DNA from: Capitella teleta
Taxonomy: Eukaryota > Annelida > Polychaeta > Capitellidae
NCBI GenBank assembly: GCA_000328365.1
Contig: KB301364.1
Span: forward strand, 557,804 to 621,803
Direction of reading: 5' to 3'
Length of the DNA stretch: 64,000 nucleotides
Made by a program: the position numbers and the translations under genes. The notes under the pieces were generated by a model, which was not told the DNA's origin, ran no database searches, and saw nothing but the letters and a program-made list of their open reading frames with translations. Below are positions 11,101 to 22,062 of the stretch, piece by piece. Numbering within the stretch: the first letter of the stretch is position 1; each line of letters begins with the position of its first letter.

Positions 11101-14100
11101 TGTGAAATGGCTGTTTTTTTATTATTTATTTATTGAGGGCTTAAGACGAACGATGCAGTCGTCGTGTGACGTTTGCAACAGAACGCATCGATAAGGCTGG
11201 CTATTACATAGAAGGAAATATATTTGAGGGAGGGGGGGGGGAGCCTGCTGGTTGTAGCATTTAAAAGATGAGTTAAAAGACACCGAGTTTGGCAAGTTTT
11301 CTTTTGTATAATGAAGACTAATAATTCCTGATTCCAACTTTTTTTGTACATTTTATTTTTTTCTTAAAATTACCCATGAGTTAATTTTAAAGCAAAAATA
11401 AATCTCATGAATATTCAACGCTAAAATTTATACTTCTGCAATAACTCGTCACACTACATAAAAATTATCTTCTTTGATGCAAACTGCGTTTCCGTTTAAT
11501 TCTCAGATAATACTTTATATTACATACACTCAAGGAAGAAGAAAAAAAAGCAATGAGATATTGGATGGCGTTATTGTAATACACACAACCTCATAATAAT
11601 AAGATAATTAGAAATGAATCAGCTCCATCGCAAAGGGATTAGGCTGAGATCAAAGCAAGAGTTACATCACAGCAGTGACTCATTTAACAGGCCAAAGGGT
11701 AATTATCCTATTACTTGGGGTGGGCAGTAAAGGTACGGATGAGTAAGGTATATAAAGGCAGAACCCCATGCGATTTTAAAGGACTTTTGACACCCACTAG
11801 AGGGTCCATTTAGGGTCTATAAACCCAGACGCGAATGGTGGTGTTGACGTTTCCGTGAGTCACAATTTGAACCCGAAATAAACAGGTTTATTTTGTTCTG
11901 GGACCAATCATAAGGGAATTTTATGATGCTATTCTAATTGTGGGGGTTTCCTAGTTGTGATTCACTCCTCTGAAGGATGCCACTGTAGGGCAGGAGGATG
12001 CCACTGTAGCGGAGAAGAATGGCGCTGTGGTTTACCCTTCTATACTACTCTTGGGATAACATCATTGTTCTTTGCTTCTCTATGATTGTAAGCTCCTTTT
12101 TTTCCTCTAGAAGCGGGAGAGATACCGCGGCGAGCTATGCAATCCTGAGGATTAACGCCTTCTGATCTTTTTGCTCTGAGTAAATATCTGGAGACTTGTT
12201 CATCGACGATTTTCGGGTTGTTTCTATTTCACCAGTACATTGCATGAAACATGGTCCTTGGATGAGTCGTCCAGTGTGGGCGGTTTGATTGAGCTACAGA
12301 TGCCGTTTCACACAAACACAAAATTTCTCTTCCATCAATGCGAGTACAAACATTCTCTAAGTACAAGAGTTATTTAATGTCATTGCGTCCATCGATGTTC
12401 CTCACAGGACAAATTAACTCTACTTCCGGATTCCATTTATTCAGATACCTCTTCAGGAAGCTGTAATTAAGTGCTTTCTGTCGATGCCTATTGTTTTTGC
12501 GCCATTCCGGAAACACGTGAGTGTACCATAACAAAATGTTCACAAGTAGTTCTCGAGTTTGCCACTTGAGGGTAGCATCGAGTTCAAGAGATCACGGTCT
12601 AAACAAAGCGGGGTTTTAAGTAGGTGGCAAGGGCGCCTCTTTGCGTCATCTCACGGATATTTTTACTTTGCGTGGCACAACAGACTAATAGAAACAGGCA
12701 TTGTTGGGGGTAGGGTTTCTTTACTTTGTAAGAACAATTATAGCCATCAGTGCTTCACAATATACCTAGGCCTGCCTAAGATAAAATCCTTTTACCTAGC
12801 TTAGTACAAGTATAGGCATATACTCGTAAATCTGCGGTTCCAAGTCCCGGTCTGTGCTGCACCATCATGAACAGCTGGTCGATTGAACCGTAGAGCTAGT
12901 CCTTAATCCTACTTCATTATATAAGTATACAAGCATTATAAACTTTTCAATCACCTTTTAATTTGGGTATAAAATACTGTTCGTAGACCAGGTTCAAACA
13001 CCGTTCTGGTTGAGCACTCAGGAAATCCAAATTAATACACACCGGGTACTATTTCTCTACAATTAAGATCGAGACCTTTGCTTAAATTCAATATTGACTC
13101 TTTGTCCCAATAACATATATCTTACATGTACACACATAACTGAATACAAAGCCGGGGTGCTGTGTGATATTGTCCATGGTATAATTCTGATAACCTTTGC
13201 CTGGTAGCCAATCACAGTGTGAATGGGAAGCAGTTATACAAATACTGAACAAGTACTCCTGATCGACACTCATGATAGCCGACAGGTAATCGGGGGATTG
13301 ACTTTATACACTGTAGACAAGATGGAGTGGCATATAAAGTTGCAATTGTGGCCCCTAGCCCTGACCATCAGCTGAGCGCGTACTATTAATGCAAGGGGTC
13401 ACCGAGTGCAACACACAGGTGCCTTCAATTTGCTTTCGGTGTGCGATGTTTAATCTGCTCGTTTGATCTTACAGGGAATCTCTCGAATGTGACATCCAAA
13501 ACCAATTATCAGGCAAAGCGTCAGATAAAAGCAAGCAACCAAACATTGCGATTGGATCAGAATCCGAAGTTACATCGAGGTAGGTCCATGGAGGTACCAG
13601 CATAATCGGCAGGTGGGCGGTGGATGATTAATCCATGACTGAGTGAGTGAGTGACTGACCGACTGGATTACACCTAATCCCATGCAGCACCACCCACCTT
13701 CACCACAACCGATTATTCTTGCATGTAATCTCGTACACAGATCAATTATGTACTTATCGACAAGGGAAAGACGACTTTTATCAGGGAATTGTACTATTAA
13801 TAGCCAGTTTCTTCCGATCGTAAATTGATCAAACCTTCCCCGGTGGCTATTTATATCTCACTTTGTCTCACGTTATGGTGCCTCAATTTATTGTATTGAT
13901 GCTGATTGCTGAGTAAATGTGGACCACAGGTTGATCCTGAGTGGCATATTTCACTTATTATTGCACCGGTTTGTTCCTCTGTGATTTATAAGGGAGCAGT
14001 TTATGGCACTTCGTGATGTTTATAGTGATCGCACCAATGGGTGAATTGTAAAGTTTGGTGGCGTGTAAAACAGCTATAAATATTAACCTACTAGTATATT

Positions 14101-14838
14101 ATTCTTTAGCTGAATTGAGTTGAGTTAAATGTTTTATAATTGCAGTGTTTTCAATGACAGTGCTTTGGTTAATTTATTTGTTCAAAGTTGCTTTCATAAC
14201 TATTATTTCATTTCACGAATTGAATAATTACGAATACCGAATTATAGTAATATCGTTAGCATCGGATACTTCCAGGGAATACAGAACAGCAGCATCGCGA
14301 AGTGCTCAACTATTAAGCAATACGAAGAAAACTCATTGGAATGACAATTCCTTTTAAATAATTATAGCAATACATGAACAATGGAATATGACTAACCTAG
14401 ATAAACTCCTCCTTCGGTTTGACACCACGTTGCGTCAACTCCAACTTCCAAATAAAATACGAGTACAAGGTGTCCGAAGTTAGCAGTTGGATATGGATCT
14501 AAGGCGATAACCGCATCGTGGAGACCAGTCTTTGAAAGTCCTCCGTCCGGCAAAACAGTCGAGAAGCGACCGTAGGGCGATGGGTCAGCCAAATACAAGT
14601 TCATCTCAGCTTTACTCTTCTCTTTCAGTGAGTTACATTCTCTCTCTGTCGCCACAAAAACTTCACGACAATTCAGCGCTCGTACAAAGTCGAAGGCGGC
14701 GTCGGCCCATCGGATCTGCTTGGCTGTGGCCGTGCTGTTCTCGCTCGGCTCGTACGTCGTGTTGTCGTGCGTCGTGTCGTAGACGGCAGCAGCGATTGTG
14801 AGGATGGCGAAGGAGAGGCTGCAGCTGAGGGGCGTCAT
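5921..14838 (-). CDS. Secreted protein with a degenerate legumain/caspase-like (C13-like) domain
   Basis: Exons in transcript order: 14838-14397, 10023-9550, 8075-7888, 7557-7303, 6269-6105 and 6070-5921, giving 557 residues with consistent phases (1, 1, 0, 0, 0). The start ATG has A at -3 and begins a signal peptide of about 20 residues. At least five N-glycosylation sequons support secretion. Residues 20-150 form an N-terminal region I cannot name. A strongly basic stretch (about 157-177, containing RRQRRR) could be a proprotein-convertase site. From residue 252 (AILLSGGWN) to about 445 the sequence follows the C13/caspase fold: strand, helix, YANG, then FVFYM, then LIVDQSYSG. The expected His and Cys are not seen (SPAKHDG at 350-356; Ser at 399), so it is probably a pseudoenzyme. 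The last two blocks are separated by only 34 bases, read as a tiny intron or a frameshift. Function is unknown. Confidence 0.7.
6071..6104 (-). other. 34-base GT-AG gap between the last two blocks of the C13-like gene
   Basis: The frame ending ..CQNLPTALW and the frame starting RDYDITYGLILQ are both protein-like but lie in different frames. They are separated by a 34-base segment that begins GTGATG and ends with a pyrimidine-rich run and CAAG. Removal as an intron gives phase 0 on both sides; a 40-base alternative (GTGGGT to GAG) also works. Introns this short are rare in animals, so a true frameshift or an assembly error is equally possible. Confidence 0.4.
6285..7240. repeat. Degenerate 25-bp minisatellite filling an intron
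   Basis: About 38 diverged copies of a unit built around GATCATAGATTTAACTAA followed by GACATTC or GGAATTC. Unit length wanders around 24-30 bases and some copies have ATGTAACTAA or TTAGCTATG variants. The array sits between exons 7557-7303 and 6269-6105 of the C13-like gene. It starts about 15 bases from one exon and ends about 60 bases from the other, so it is essentially the whole intron. Confidence 0.9.
8160..8188. repeat. Poly-A run
   Basis: A single uninterrupted A tract of about 29 bases followed by a short G run, in an intron of the C13-like gene. It may be the tail of an old retroposed copy, but no body is recognisable next to it. Confidence 0.6.
8770..9065 (+). pseudogene. Decayed coding relic of a Gln/Glu-rich coiled coil
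   Basis: The + strand encodes, in more than one frame, pieces such as QLEKDLQ, LQLDKDQEQQLQND and QLQQEQQHREQEIQSEEQK, the last running on to EAEDSDVLG. Together they look like one heptad-rich coiled-coil protein that has lost its frame. It lies on the opposite strand inside the large second intron of the C13-like gene. Coiled coils of this sort occur in many mobile-element and host proteins, so I do not assign a family. Confidence 0.35.
10024..14396. other. First intron of the C13-like gene
   Basis: About 4.4 kb without a supported exon. A TATA-like TATATAAAGG at about 11749 on the + strand has no gene after it. Two GATCAAAG motifs (10904 and 11648) and some tRNA-like B-box fragments near 12850 are present. 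Otherwise ordinary AT-rich sequence. Confidence 0.45.
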
Positions 14839-14874
14839 TTTGGTTCTGCTGGTCGGCAACCGGGTGCCGGACTC

Positions 14875-14882
14875 CTTTTAAA
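14875..14882 (-). promoter_or_regulatory. TATA-like box of the C13-like gene
   Basis: TTTAAAAG on the minus strand lies 37-44 bases upstream of the ATG at 14838. That spacing implies a very short 5' untranslated region of roughly 10 bases. Confidence 0.45.
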
Positions 14883-14895
14883 GTCGTACGTGTGA

Positions 14896-14903
14896 TGACG
14901 TCA
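14896..14903. promoter_or_regulatory. CRE palindrome in the C13-like promoter
   Basis: TGACGTCA, the full CREB/ATF palindrome, lies just upstream of the TATA-like box on the minus-strand gene. The same octamer occurs about eight times in this window where about one is expected, so its presence alone is not proof of function. Confidence 0.4.
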
Positions 14904-15017
14904 CAGGCACAAACGTGGTCCACTCATCGGACAAGGAGCACGCGACTTATTCAGCGACCGTAGAAGCTATGATCAGTGCTGAGCGCGATCTCTAAAAACT
15001 GCCTGGGACACAAGCCG

Positions 15018-15309
15018 AGATCAAAGACAAGCCGCTGAGCGGGATCTTTTATTCTCCTCTTTGATCTTGCCGCTGTAGCTTTTAAAGCGCGTGGTGTTGG
15101 GATCCGAACGAAGCCTGTTTGATCTCTCACCTTTCCGAAAGCCAATAAACACATAGAGGGAAACAACGATGGAGGATGCGCCAAGAAACATCCGAGAACG
15201 CGTCTACTTTGATCTTGGGACTTGATTAGCGTCTTTAAAGCGACGCAGAATCGCCACCGGAGGATCCACGCTGGATCTCTATGGAAACGGCGGCGGCGGC
15301 TGATCAAAG
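15018..15309. promoter_or_regulatory. Cluster of TCF/LEF-type motifs upstream of the C13-like gene
   Basis: GATCAAAG or its complement occurs at 15019-15026, 15059-15066, 15207-15214 and 15302-15309, with a one-mismatch copy at about 15118. This core matches the known TCF/LEF consensus (AGATCAAAG). The cluster lies 180-470 bases upstream of the start codon, a natural place for a Wnt-responsive enhancer. Function is inferred. Confidence 0.4.
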
Positions 15310-16165
15310 CGCGGAAAGAAGAAGCGGGGATCATTATCGTTTGACCAGCAGAGCGATTCTGCTCACGATTGAATGATGGGGGTCAGAGGTCAGAGGGGCA
15401 GGAGAGGGGGTGGGTAGAGTATTCAAAAGAAACCGGGCGAGTGAATGAGTGCTAATAAATAAATAAATAAATAAATAAATAAAAAAAATAAAAAAAAATA
15501 AAAAAAAAATAAAAAAAATAAAAAAAAAATAAATCATTACTATCAATGATTTAATTGGCATAAATTAATAATTAGAAAAGTTATATATATTATGCTAATT
15601 ACTGATATGTATATGCTGTGCGGCTGTGGTAGATCATATCAGACAAATTAATTACAATTGAATATTACCATCCTTCATAATATTTGCTTTTCTACTAATC
15701 AAATTTTTCTACAAGAAATCGGACAGAGACGTGAGGAGGGAATTTTTTTGGGAGTAATTAAAGGAAGAAAGAAGAAGGAAATGAACCAAATGAGAAAATA
15801 ATTTGAGATTATATTGCACCAGAAAGAAAATCATAGCGTTTTACGTATTATAAGCTTTAATAATCATTGATGTCAAATAACTGTTAAAATATTGATCTGA
15901 CAGGAAATAGTTAAGTTAATAGTTTAAATAATCACATTTTCACAATTTTGATTATTACGCAATAATGAAGCTATTTAGGATATCATGCCTTATATGGCAA
16001 AAAAAAAAAAGCGAAAAAAACGTCATAACGTACGTACGGAGCCCCTTTGACGACATGGTAGAAAATAAAAAATATCACGTTCGAACGTTATAATATCACG
16101 TTCGGACATGATAATTATCACGTTCGAACGTTCCTTTCAAACCGAGCGACATAGGAAATTGTATT

Positions 16166-16201
<36 letters not shown>

Positions 16202-16500
16202 CCTAAAAATAATGCTGAAAAAGACAGACATACCAACAGAGCAACAGCTCTGAAAACAAGATCAATGTAATATCAATGCGAATCATAATTTGAATACCCG
16301 AAATGACCTTCATCTGAGTAGATTGAGTTGGTTGCGACGTCATGGCAATTAATAAGCGTTGAATATAACGGCGCGAAATTTGATCGTCTGCTGGATAATG
16401 GTAAGCCGAATACGATTTCGACGTAATCATAACGTACTATAGTCTCGTTTTCGGACTGCATTTTGCGAATAGCGTACTTACACATATATACATCCTCTTC
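15310..16500. repeat. Low-complexity A-rich region with triple palindrome
   Basis: Contains an (AAAT)n / A-rich block at about 15455-15533, A runs at about 15998-16019 and 16168-16199, and a set of three palindromes at 16077-16131 described separately. No gene seen. Confidence 0.6.
16077..16131. repeat. Three phased ACGTTCGAACGT palindromes
   Basis: A perfect 12-bp palindrome at 16077-16088 recurs at 16120-16131, with a diverged copy (ACGTTCGGACAT) at 16098-16109. Each is preceded by TATC or ATC. Start-to-start spacing is 21 and 22 bases, about two helical turns, which would put all three on one face of the DNA. Confidence 0.7.
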
Positions 16501-16504
16501 TGTT

Positions 16505-16740
16505 ATTTATTGCAGGACACAGTCCTGTTAACAGGTCTCACATGCGGGTGGCTTAGGTAGTACCGTGAATATCGAATCTGGATTCAATGGAATGGTTATC
16601 AAGTGCTCTTTTGAAACCGCAAAGTAAAGAGGCTGATATTATTTCCTCCGGCAGCCCATTCCACGTTTCTATGCATCTGATTTGGAATATTTTTTGTTTC
16701 ATGCTGGTATTGCATCTGATAGTTTTGAGTTTTTTATGGG
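16505..16740 (-). mobile_element. LINE reverse-transcriptase C-terminal fragment
   Basis: The minus strand reads RCIETWNGLPEEIISASLL, then GFKRALDNHSIESRFD. This matches the W-N-x-L-P-x-x-[IV] ... F-K-x-x-L-D ending of CR1/Jockey-type LINE ORF2 proteins. It is a short, interrupted relic near the 3' end of an element; no tail is evident. Confidence 0.6.
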
Positions 16741-17105
16741 GAGCTTATGAGGAGCTTTATAAAACACATTTCCATAGATTCCCATATCTCGACTGCGCAT
16801 AACCATTTCTCATAGCTATGAGGAACTTTCTTATTGAAACACATCCCAGATCCAGTGGTTTAATAATTAGATAATTAATAATTAATAGTTAGAGGTCGCG
16901 TCAAACCCACGGCTGTGTGAATTACAACCAAAATAATTGAACTATTTGCCATTTCTGCTGTTTCTGATGCCGATTGTTTACTTAGGATCACCTTTCTTGT
17001 GATGTTTCCATAACGTACGTTCTCAGTCTACAGACTCATAAAGCACAGACATATTTGCCATTTAACGATCTTCAGGAGTTCAGCCGAAAGACGTGGCCAG
17101 CAATA

Positions 17106-17397
17106 CGTGATGCGTGACGGGGTTTCCCCCTACTATTACCGATAAATCCCAAGGGTTCTTTATCCTGCATACCACCATAGACAGTAGTACACAGCGCCCG
17201 GCCTTATTACGCAGTTGGGCAGCACTGCAGAGTCACCGAAGAATTACAATTATACCGGATTACATTTCAAATGATTATAATTCAAAATCATAACGCCGTG
17301 GCCTGATCGGGTCTCGAACCCGGGATCTCGACCGCACGGTCGGCATATGATTGTAGTCGGTCGGTTAAACCGATTGAGCTATTTGATGACCCCTGCA
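17106..17397 (-). mobile_element. Complete tRNA-derived SINE
   Basis: On the minus strand the element starts with a tRNA-like head, with an A-box-like TAGCTCAATCGGTT and a B-box GGGTTCGAGACCC. It continues into a body (TGCAGTGCTGCCCAACTGCG...) shared with the copy at 57632-57826. It is flanked by a perfect 12-bp direct repeat, TGGCCAGCAATA, at 17094-17105 and 17398-17409, the expected target-site duplication. Length is 292 bases. The perfect duplication suggests a fairly recent insertion. Confidence 0.85.
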
Positions 17398-17409
17398 TGG
17401 CCAGCAATA

Positions 17410-20400
17410 GAAACAAGAATTAAGGCCTCGGCGCAATGAACAATTCCATCTCATCACATAGAGACATAATGCCCTTATACCACCCTATTGAAACTTGAAC
17501 ACATAGTGTAAACTGCGTCGGCTACAATCTGATGTTAGTTGCAAGCTGCTATTTATAAAAACTGTGGCAATATGCGTGAAGATATGAGTTCAAAGTTTCG
17601 AAATCGATGTCTCAGAACTACAGAACTAGTTTTTTCTCTCTCTAGAATTCGAAAAATAGCGGAAAAGTACGTGCTATACTGGATCATTCCTTGGGAGTAT
17701 TACCTATTCAACTTTTTGGGCACAATAACTGTGGTAAATATTGGTTCTACCATGTCATAAATGATACATTTGAGAAACATACTAAAACCTTTTTTCTACC
17801 CCATAACCCGATTTCATGCCCAATTTTAGGTATTTTCCGCGACGCGGATTGTAGCGGATTTTGAATATGTTATGGAGGTTCCAATTCTGCATCGGATATA
17901 CTAAATAGAAATTCTGTTGTAATATTGTCCAGGGTCATACCCTTTATTGAGGAATTAGATATCATTAAGCTCCTGCTGTATGTATATCATCAATGCTTCT
18001 TTTATTTTAGAGATTTTGTTTACTTTTTAAAAGAAATTGTTTAACTTGGTACACACGAAAAATCGTGTTTATGCGTAGCCAGAATGTTGTGATAGCATAA
18101 CCAAAGAAATGCTTTTCTTTTGCACCTATATAGCTGGTATATATAGCCGGTATTAGATTATTCCATCTCCTGATTCAAATTGAGAATATTTTTTTCGTGA
18201 AATGATGAAGAACTCACGGTATTTGAATGCACCCTTGTTCTAAATTTTTATTCATAATTCCAGCAATCGCATATGTCTTATACTCAGCAACAAATACGGT
18301 ATGATACGCATTTAGAGTAAATCATTTAAAAGATCATTTAAAGCACCAGGCAAACCCATCTTTAAGTCCAAATGTTATACAGTTTTTCCGGTTTTGGGGT
18401 TGTTGTTGGGGTTTTGGTTGTGTGTGCGGCTGTAGTGTCGTCGAATCGTTCTTCGAAGTCGAGCTGAACTTTCTCCAGATCATCATAAAGGGGAGACGTC
18501 AGTTATGGAGTGCAAAATAAGCCAGAATACTTTAGAAGACTTGATCGTCAAAGTTACTTTGTTATCTTATAGAGTCATATATTTTTATGACATGTTGTGA
18601 GATCCACAATGGCCCACAAACAAATGTATCAAACTGCAAATTCTTTCAAGATCAAATGGCCGTCCTATAGCATTTCAATGCACTGATTAGTAAGACCCAG
18701 ATCAACTGCTCGTAGACTTTGATCGACAGAGGACTTATGATTGTTATGCAACACAAGAGGACCTCTGATTGTTATTTAACACTCGATATAGAACACGTAT
18801 CCTAAAAGACAGATACTTTTTTAGACTGACACATTTTCGCGTATTCCAGGGCAATTTTCTATATAAATCGAATTTGAGAGGCGTAAAATCTTGCTTTCAT
18901 CACACATTTCATTTTATGTGTTTAATTCTGTGATGACATAACATCTATCACGGCCCTTTAAATTGCTCTTTAAAGGGAGGGAGAACTGGTTAAAAATGGA
19001 CTTTGAGTCGTTATTTGATGCACCAAAAATGATTCCTATGCCTGGCCCACACAAGAAATATCATCGCTAACGATTTCGCGGGAGATATATTGCTAACTAG
19101 GCGTGACGTCAGGAGCTGTGATGAAACACCGAGTTCCCCATCTTTTACAATGGGCCTCGTCATATCAGCGTGTCCTGTGACTAAACCCCTAGATATTTTT
19201 TTATTTTCTTTTCGGAAATAGATAGAATAATCATTTTGCCACCAGTCAGGCGCAAAAAAAAATATTTTTCGCTATTTTTCTTATTCTAACAAGCGATTTT
19301 CTAGGACACCTACCATGTTTCTCATCCTGAAACAGTAAATAGGTCAGCCAGAGTGCACCACGCATGCGCTTTCGTTTCGTAAACAACAAAGATGTCCTTT
19401 TATGGCGAAGATGATCTGCTCTGATTGGCTGAAATCGATAGCTTCAGGAGGGGAACGGGACCAATCAGCCATCAGCCAAACCAAGCCATCAGCTGACGTT
19501 TGCCTCCTATACTTCGCAATGGAAGCCATTCTCCCATAGGCGCAATGCTAACCCCGATATTCGGAATGCATTATTTCCTAACGCTTGCATCCAGGCATGG
19601 TGTTTTTGGCACGGAATGCTATCAATTGGTGCTATGAGTCAATAGAACATCACTTAAAATTTAGTTCCCCATCCCTTTAAATTTGTACACAACGTAGTTT
19701 CGTGGTTTCTGGGTGTAATGGCGTATCATCGCCTCAAGGGGAATGATGTCAGAAATCTTATTACGCAAGATTTCGACAGTAAAGACTTATATTGCTTTCC
19801 TCGTTGGAATTCTACCTTAAAAAATATATACATGAGGCTTTGATTGACTTCTTGTTTTCTTTTCAGTCTCATCTCTGTTGAGAGCAATCATGCAATGAAA
19901 TTTATTGTTTACATTGTTGTATCCTTTGCTATCTTTTGCTTCAAATTAAGTTTGGAATATTTTTTTCTGCAGTCATTGTTATTTTGTTGTCATTATTAAT
20001 TTTTTGGGGGTAATTGTTCTGAGTTTTAAAAGTATATAAAACAGGATGACAATAGAAAATGGGTGAATACATTTTATATAATTAACAAGTTGCCATCCTC
20101 TTAAGAAGATGTAAGTTCAGTTACATATGGATTGCAATTAATGACATATTGCTATAAATTAACAAAATACAAATAAACAAACAACTTCAACTAAAAGGCT
20201 TCTGCTATAAAAGCATCTCTGACTGCGAATTCATTCCTCTGCATTCCAATGTTTTCAACAGCTTCATCATCACTTCCAACTTTAGCTTCAACTTCAACTT
20301 CAGCTTCGATCTCAGCCTGTAGTACATGGACATTACGATCATCTATGCCATCCACACTTATTCATATTGAAGAGTATTGTACAAGTCGTGATTAATTTGC

Positions 20401-20880
20401 ATTTGCGATCAGTGCAATGCAGACACCTGGAATGAATACATGGAATTAGCAAAATGTGTTGCATTGTAAATTTTACAGAAGATATATTCTACTCTTTCAA
20501 TTGCAATGTATAGGAAAACATTAATACGATTAAGACTTCAAACAATCAAGCATAGCTATTCACCACATATTTATTGCACGACTCACTACACTACATAACT
20601 ATATTGTAACTGTTTCGTCCATCGGTTGAAATAATATATCAATATAACAAAATTCACCAACACTGTATGTATCATAGATCAATATTATGATAATAAATAC
20701 TAATATTGTGTGATTTAAACTAATTATGCATGGATGCTACATCCTGCTTTCAAAGATTCGTTATGAAGAGCATCTGAACTACGTTATGAAATGCTTTCAT
20801 TTCATTCTAGTTTAGATATACGGTGATATTATGCACATAATTAATTTAATCATCAGTACTTATCGCTACTTCGCCATGAA
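17410..20880. other. Gene-poor stretch
   Basis: No supported genes. A segment at about 19815-19860 resembles the right end of the element inserted at 26632-27785, so an old relative may lie here. TTCAACTTCA-type short repeats occur near 20270-20320. Otherwise plain AT-rich DNA. Confidence 0.4.
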
Positions 20881-20883
20881 TAG

Positions 20884-21100
20884 CGTTTCCCCGATTTGAT
20901 ATCGGAGTAAAGCAAGATCTGTTTAATCGTGTATTATGACTTGAAGCTGATGCCTAGTGAGGCGATACTCCTTGAGCTCGATGTCATTCAAGTCGTTCAG
21001 AGTGCTGCGTGGCAGAACTCGCCGAGTCTTCTTCCATTTCGTGGCACAAAGCGTCTATATCGGCGTTTCACAATGGCCGACCTTCCGCTCAAAACTCTCA
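20884..21100 (-). mobile_element. Possible Harbinger-type transposase N-terminal relic
   Basis: The minus strand encodes RRVLPRSTLNDLNDIELKEY followed by RLTRHQL. This resembles the conserved N-terminal motif of PIF/Harbinger transposases (a D-x-x-D-x-E-L-x-x-x-[FY]-R-[LF]-x-R pattern). The frame breaks on either side, so only a relic of a DNA transposon is proposed, and the resemblance is from memory. Confidence 0.3.
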
Positions 21101-21249
21101 AAAGTACGTTCGAGTGCGCAGAAATCGCACATAAGTATGCTATTAAAAGTTTAAAACGCACTCGGCATAACTCTGATCTTAGCTATGAAAATTTGTGGAA
21201 TTATGAGGAACATCGCGCATAATTCTCTTATTAAATGCATCCCAGGATT

Positions 21250-22060
21250 CTTTCCCCGAATAAACTTATATCATTAAATAAATAATTGATGCTTTGATGC
21301 ATCTGTGCCCCGTGGAATTCCCAGACACCATCCACACATCCACGTTCAGTTAACCAGTCGGACGTGGGTCGGATGTGTATCATTTCTTATCCGAGTTGTC
21401 ATCACGTTTATATTTGCATATCAATAGCAAATAATTATCTGAATGCCACTCGACGACAATCGGTGTACGAGAAGCTTTCATATTGATTCTTAAATTTCTT
21501 CGTTTCACAGTTTTAGTAGAAATGCAGCATTGCGAATACCACTTATACATGTGTTGGGTCTATATAGTGGGTCTAATTACTGTCGGGTAGCACACAATGG
21601 ATACGTTTAAAGCATTAATTCACTTGCTGGAATTCACCAGGACCCATATTTTTATATTTGAAGTGCTCTACATTGTCATTCACTCTTGCAAATACTGTGC
21701 GTCGATCGGTCGCAATGTGCATCCTACCACACCCCCTTCGTTAAATAATTATTGTCATTGATCATAGTTTCTCAGCATTTCCCATCTATATTTGTGTCCC
21801 TTGAGCTTGACCAACGCAGAACTCAAAATCCAGAACAAGTCAGAATAGCAAAATGAACGCACAGATAAATTTATTCTCTAAATACCTGTTTAATCATTGA
21901 TGCATCAACAATATATAACGACACAAACCTGAACGTATATTTAAAATAAAGTATGCGATTTTTCTTTTCTTTGCGTCATCACCATTCATTATTATTCAGT
22001 AACAACAGGAAACGATTTTGTAATTCACAACAGGGAACATAACAAGGCATACTTCACCGG
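21250..22060. other. Intergenic stretch, nothing recognised
   Basis: AT-rich DNA downstream of the minus-strand GPCR copy. No open frame, hairpin or repeat that I can support. Confidence 0.4.
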
Positions 22061-22062
22061 CG

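Noticed and set aside
11740-11765. TATATAAAGG promoter on the + strand
   Set aside because: No exon, start codon or gene follows; TATA-like strings are common in AT-rich DNA.
12840-12900. tRNA-like B-box (GGTTCCAAGTCCC)
   Set aside because: No matching A-box or cloverleaf arms that I could pair; perhaps an old SINE scrap.
17293-17395. tRNA gene on the minus strand
   Set aside because: A-box and B-box are present but it is the head of a SINE bounded by target duplications, not a free-standing tRNA.
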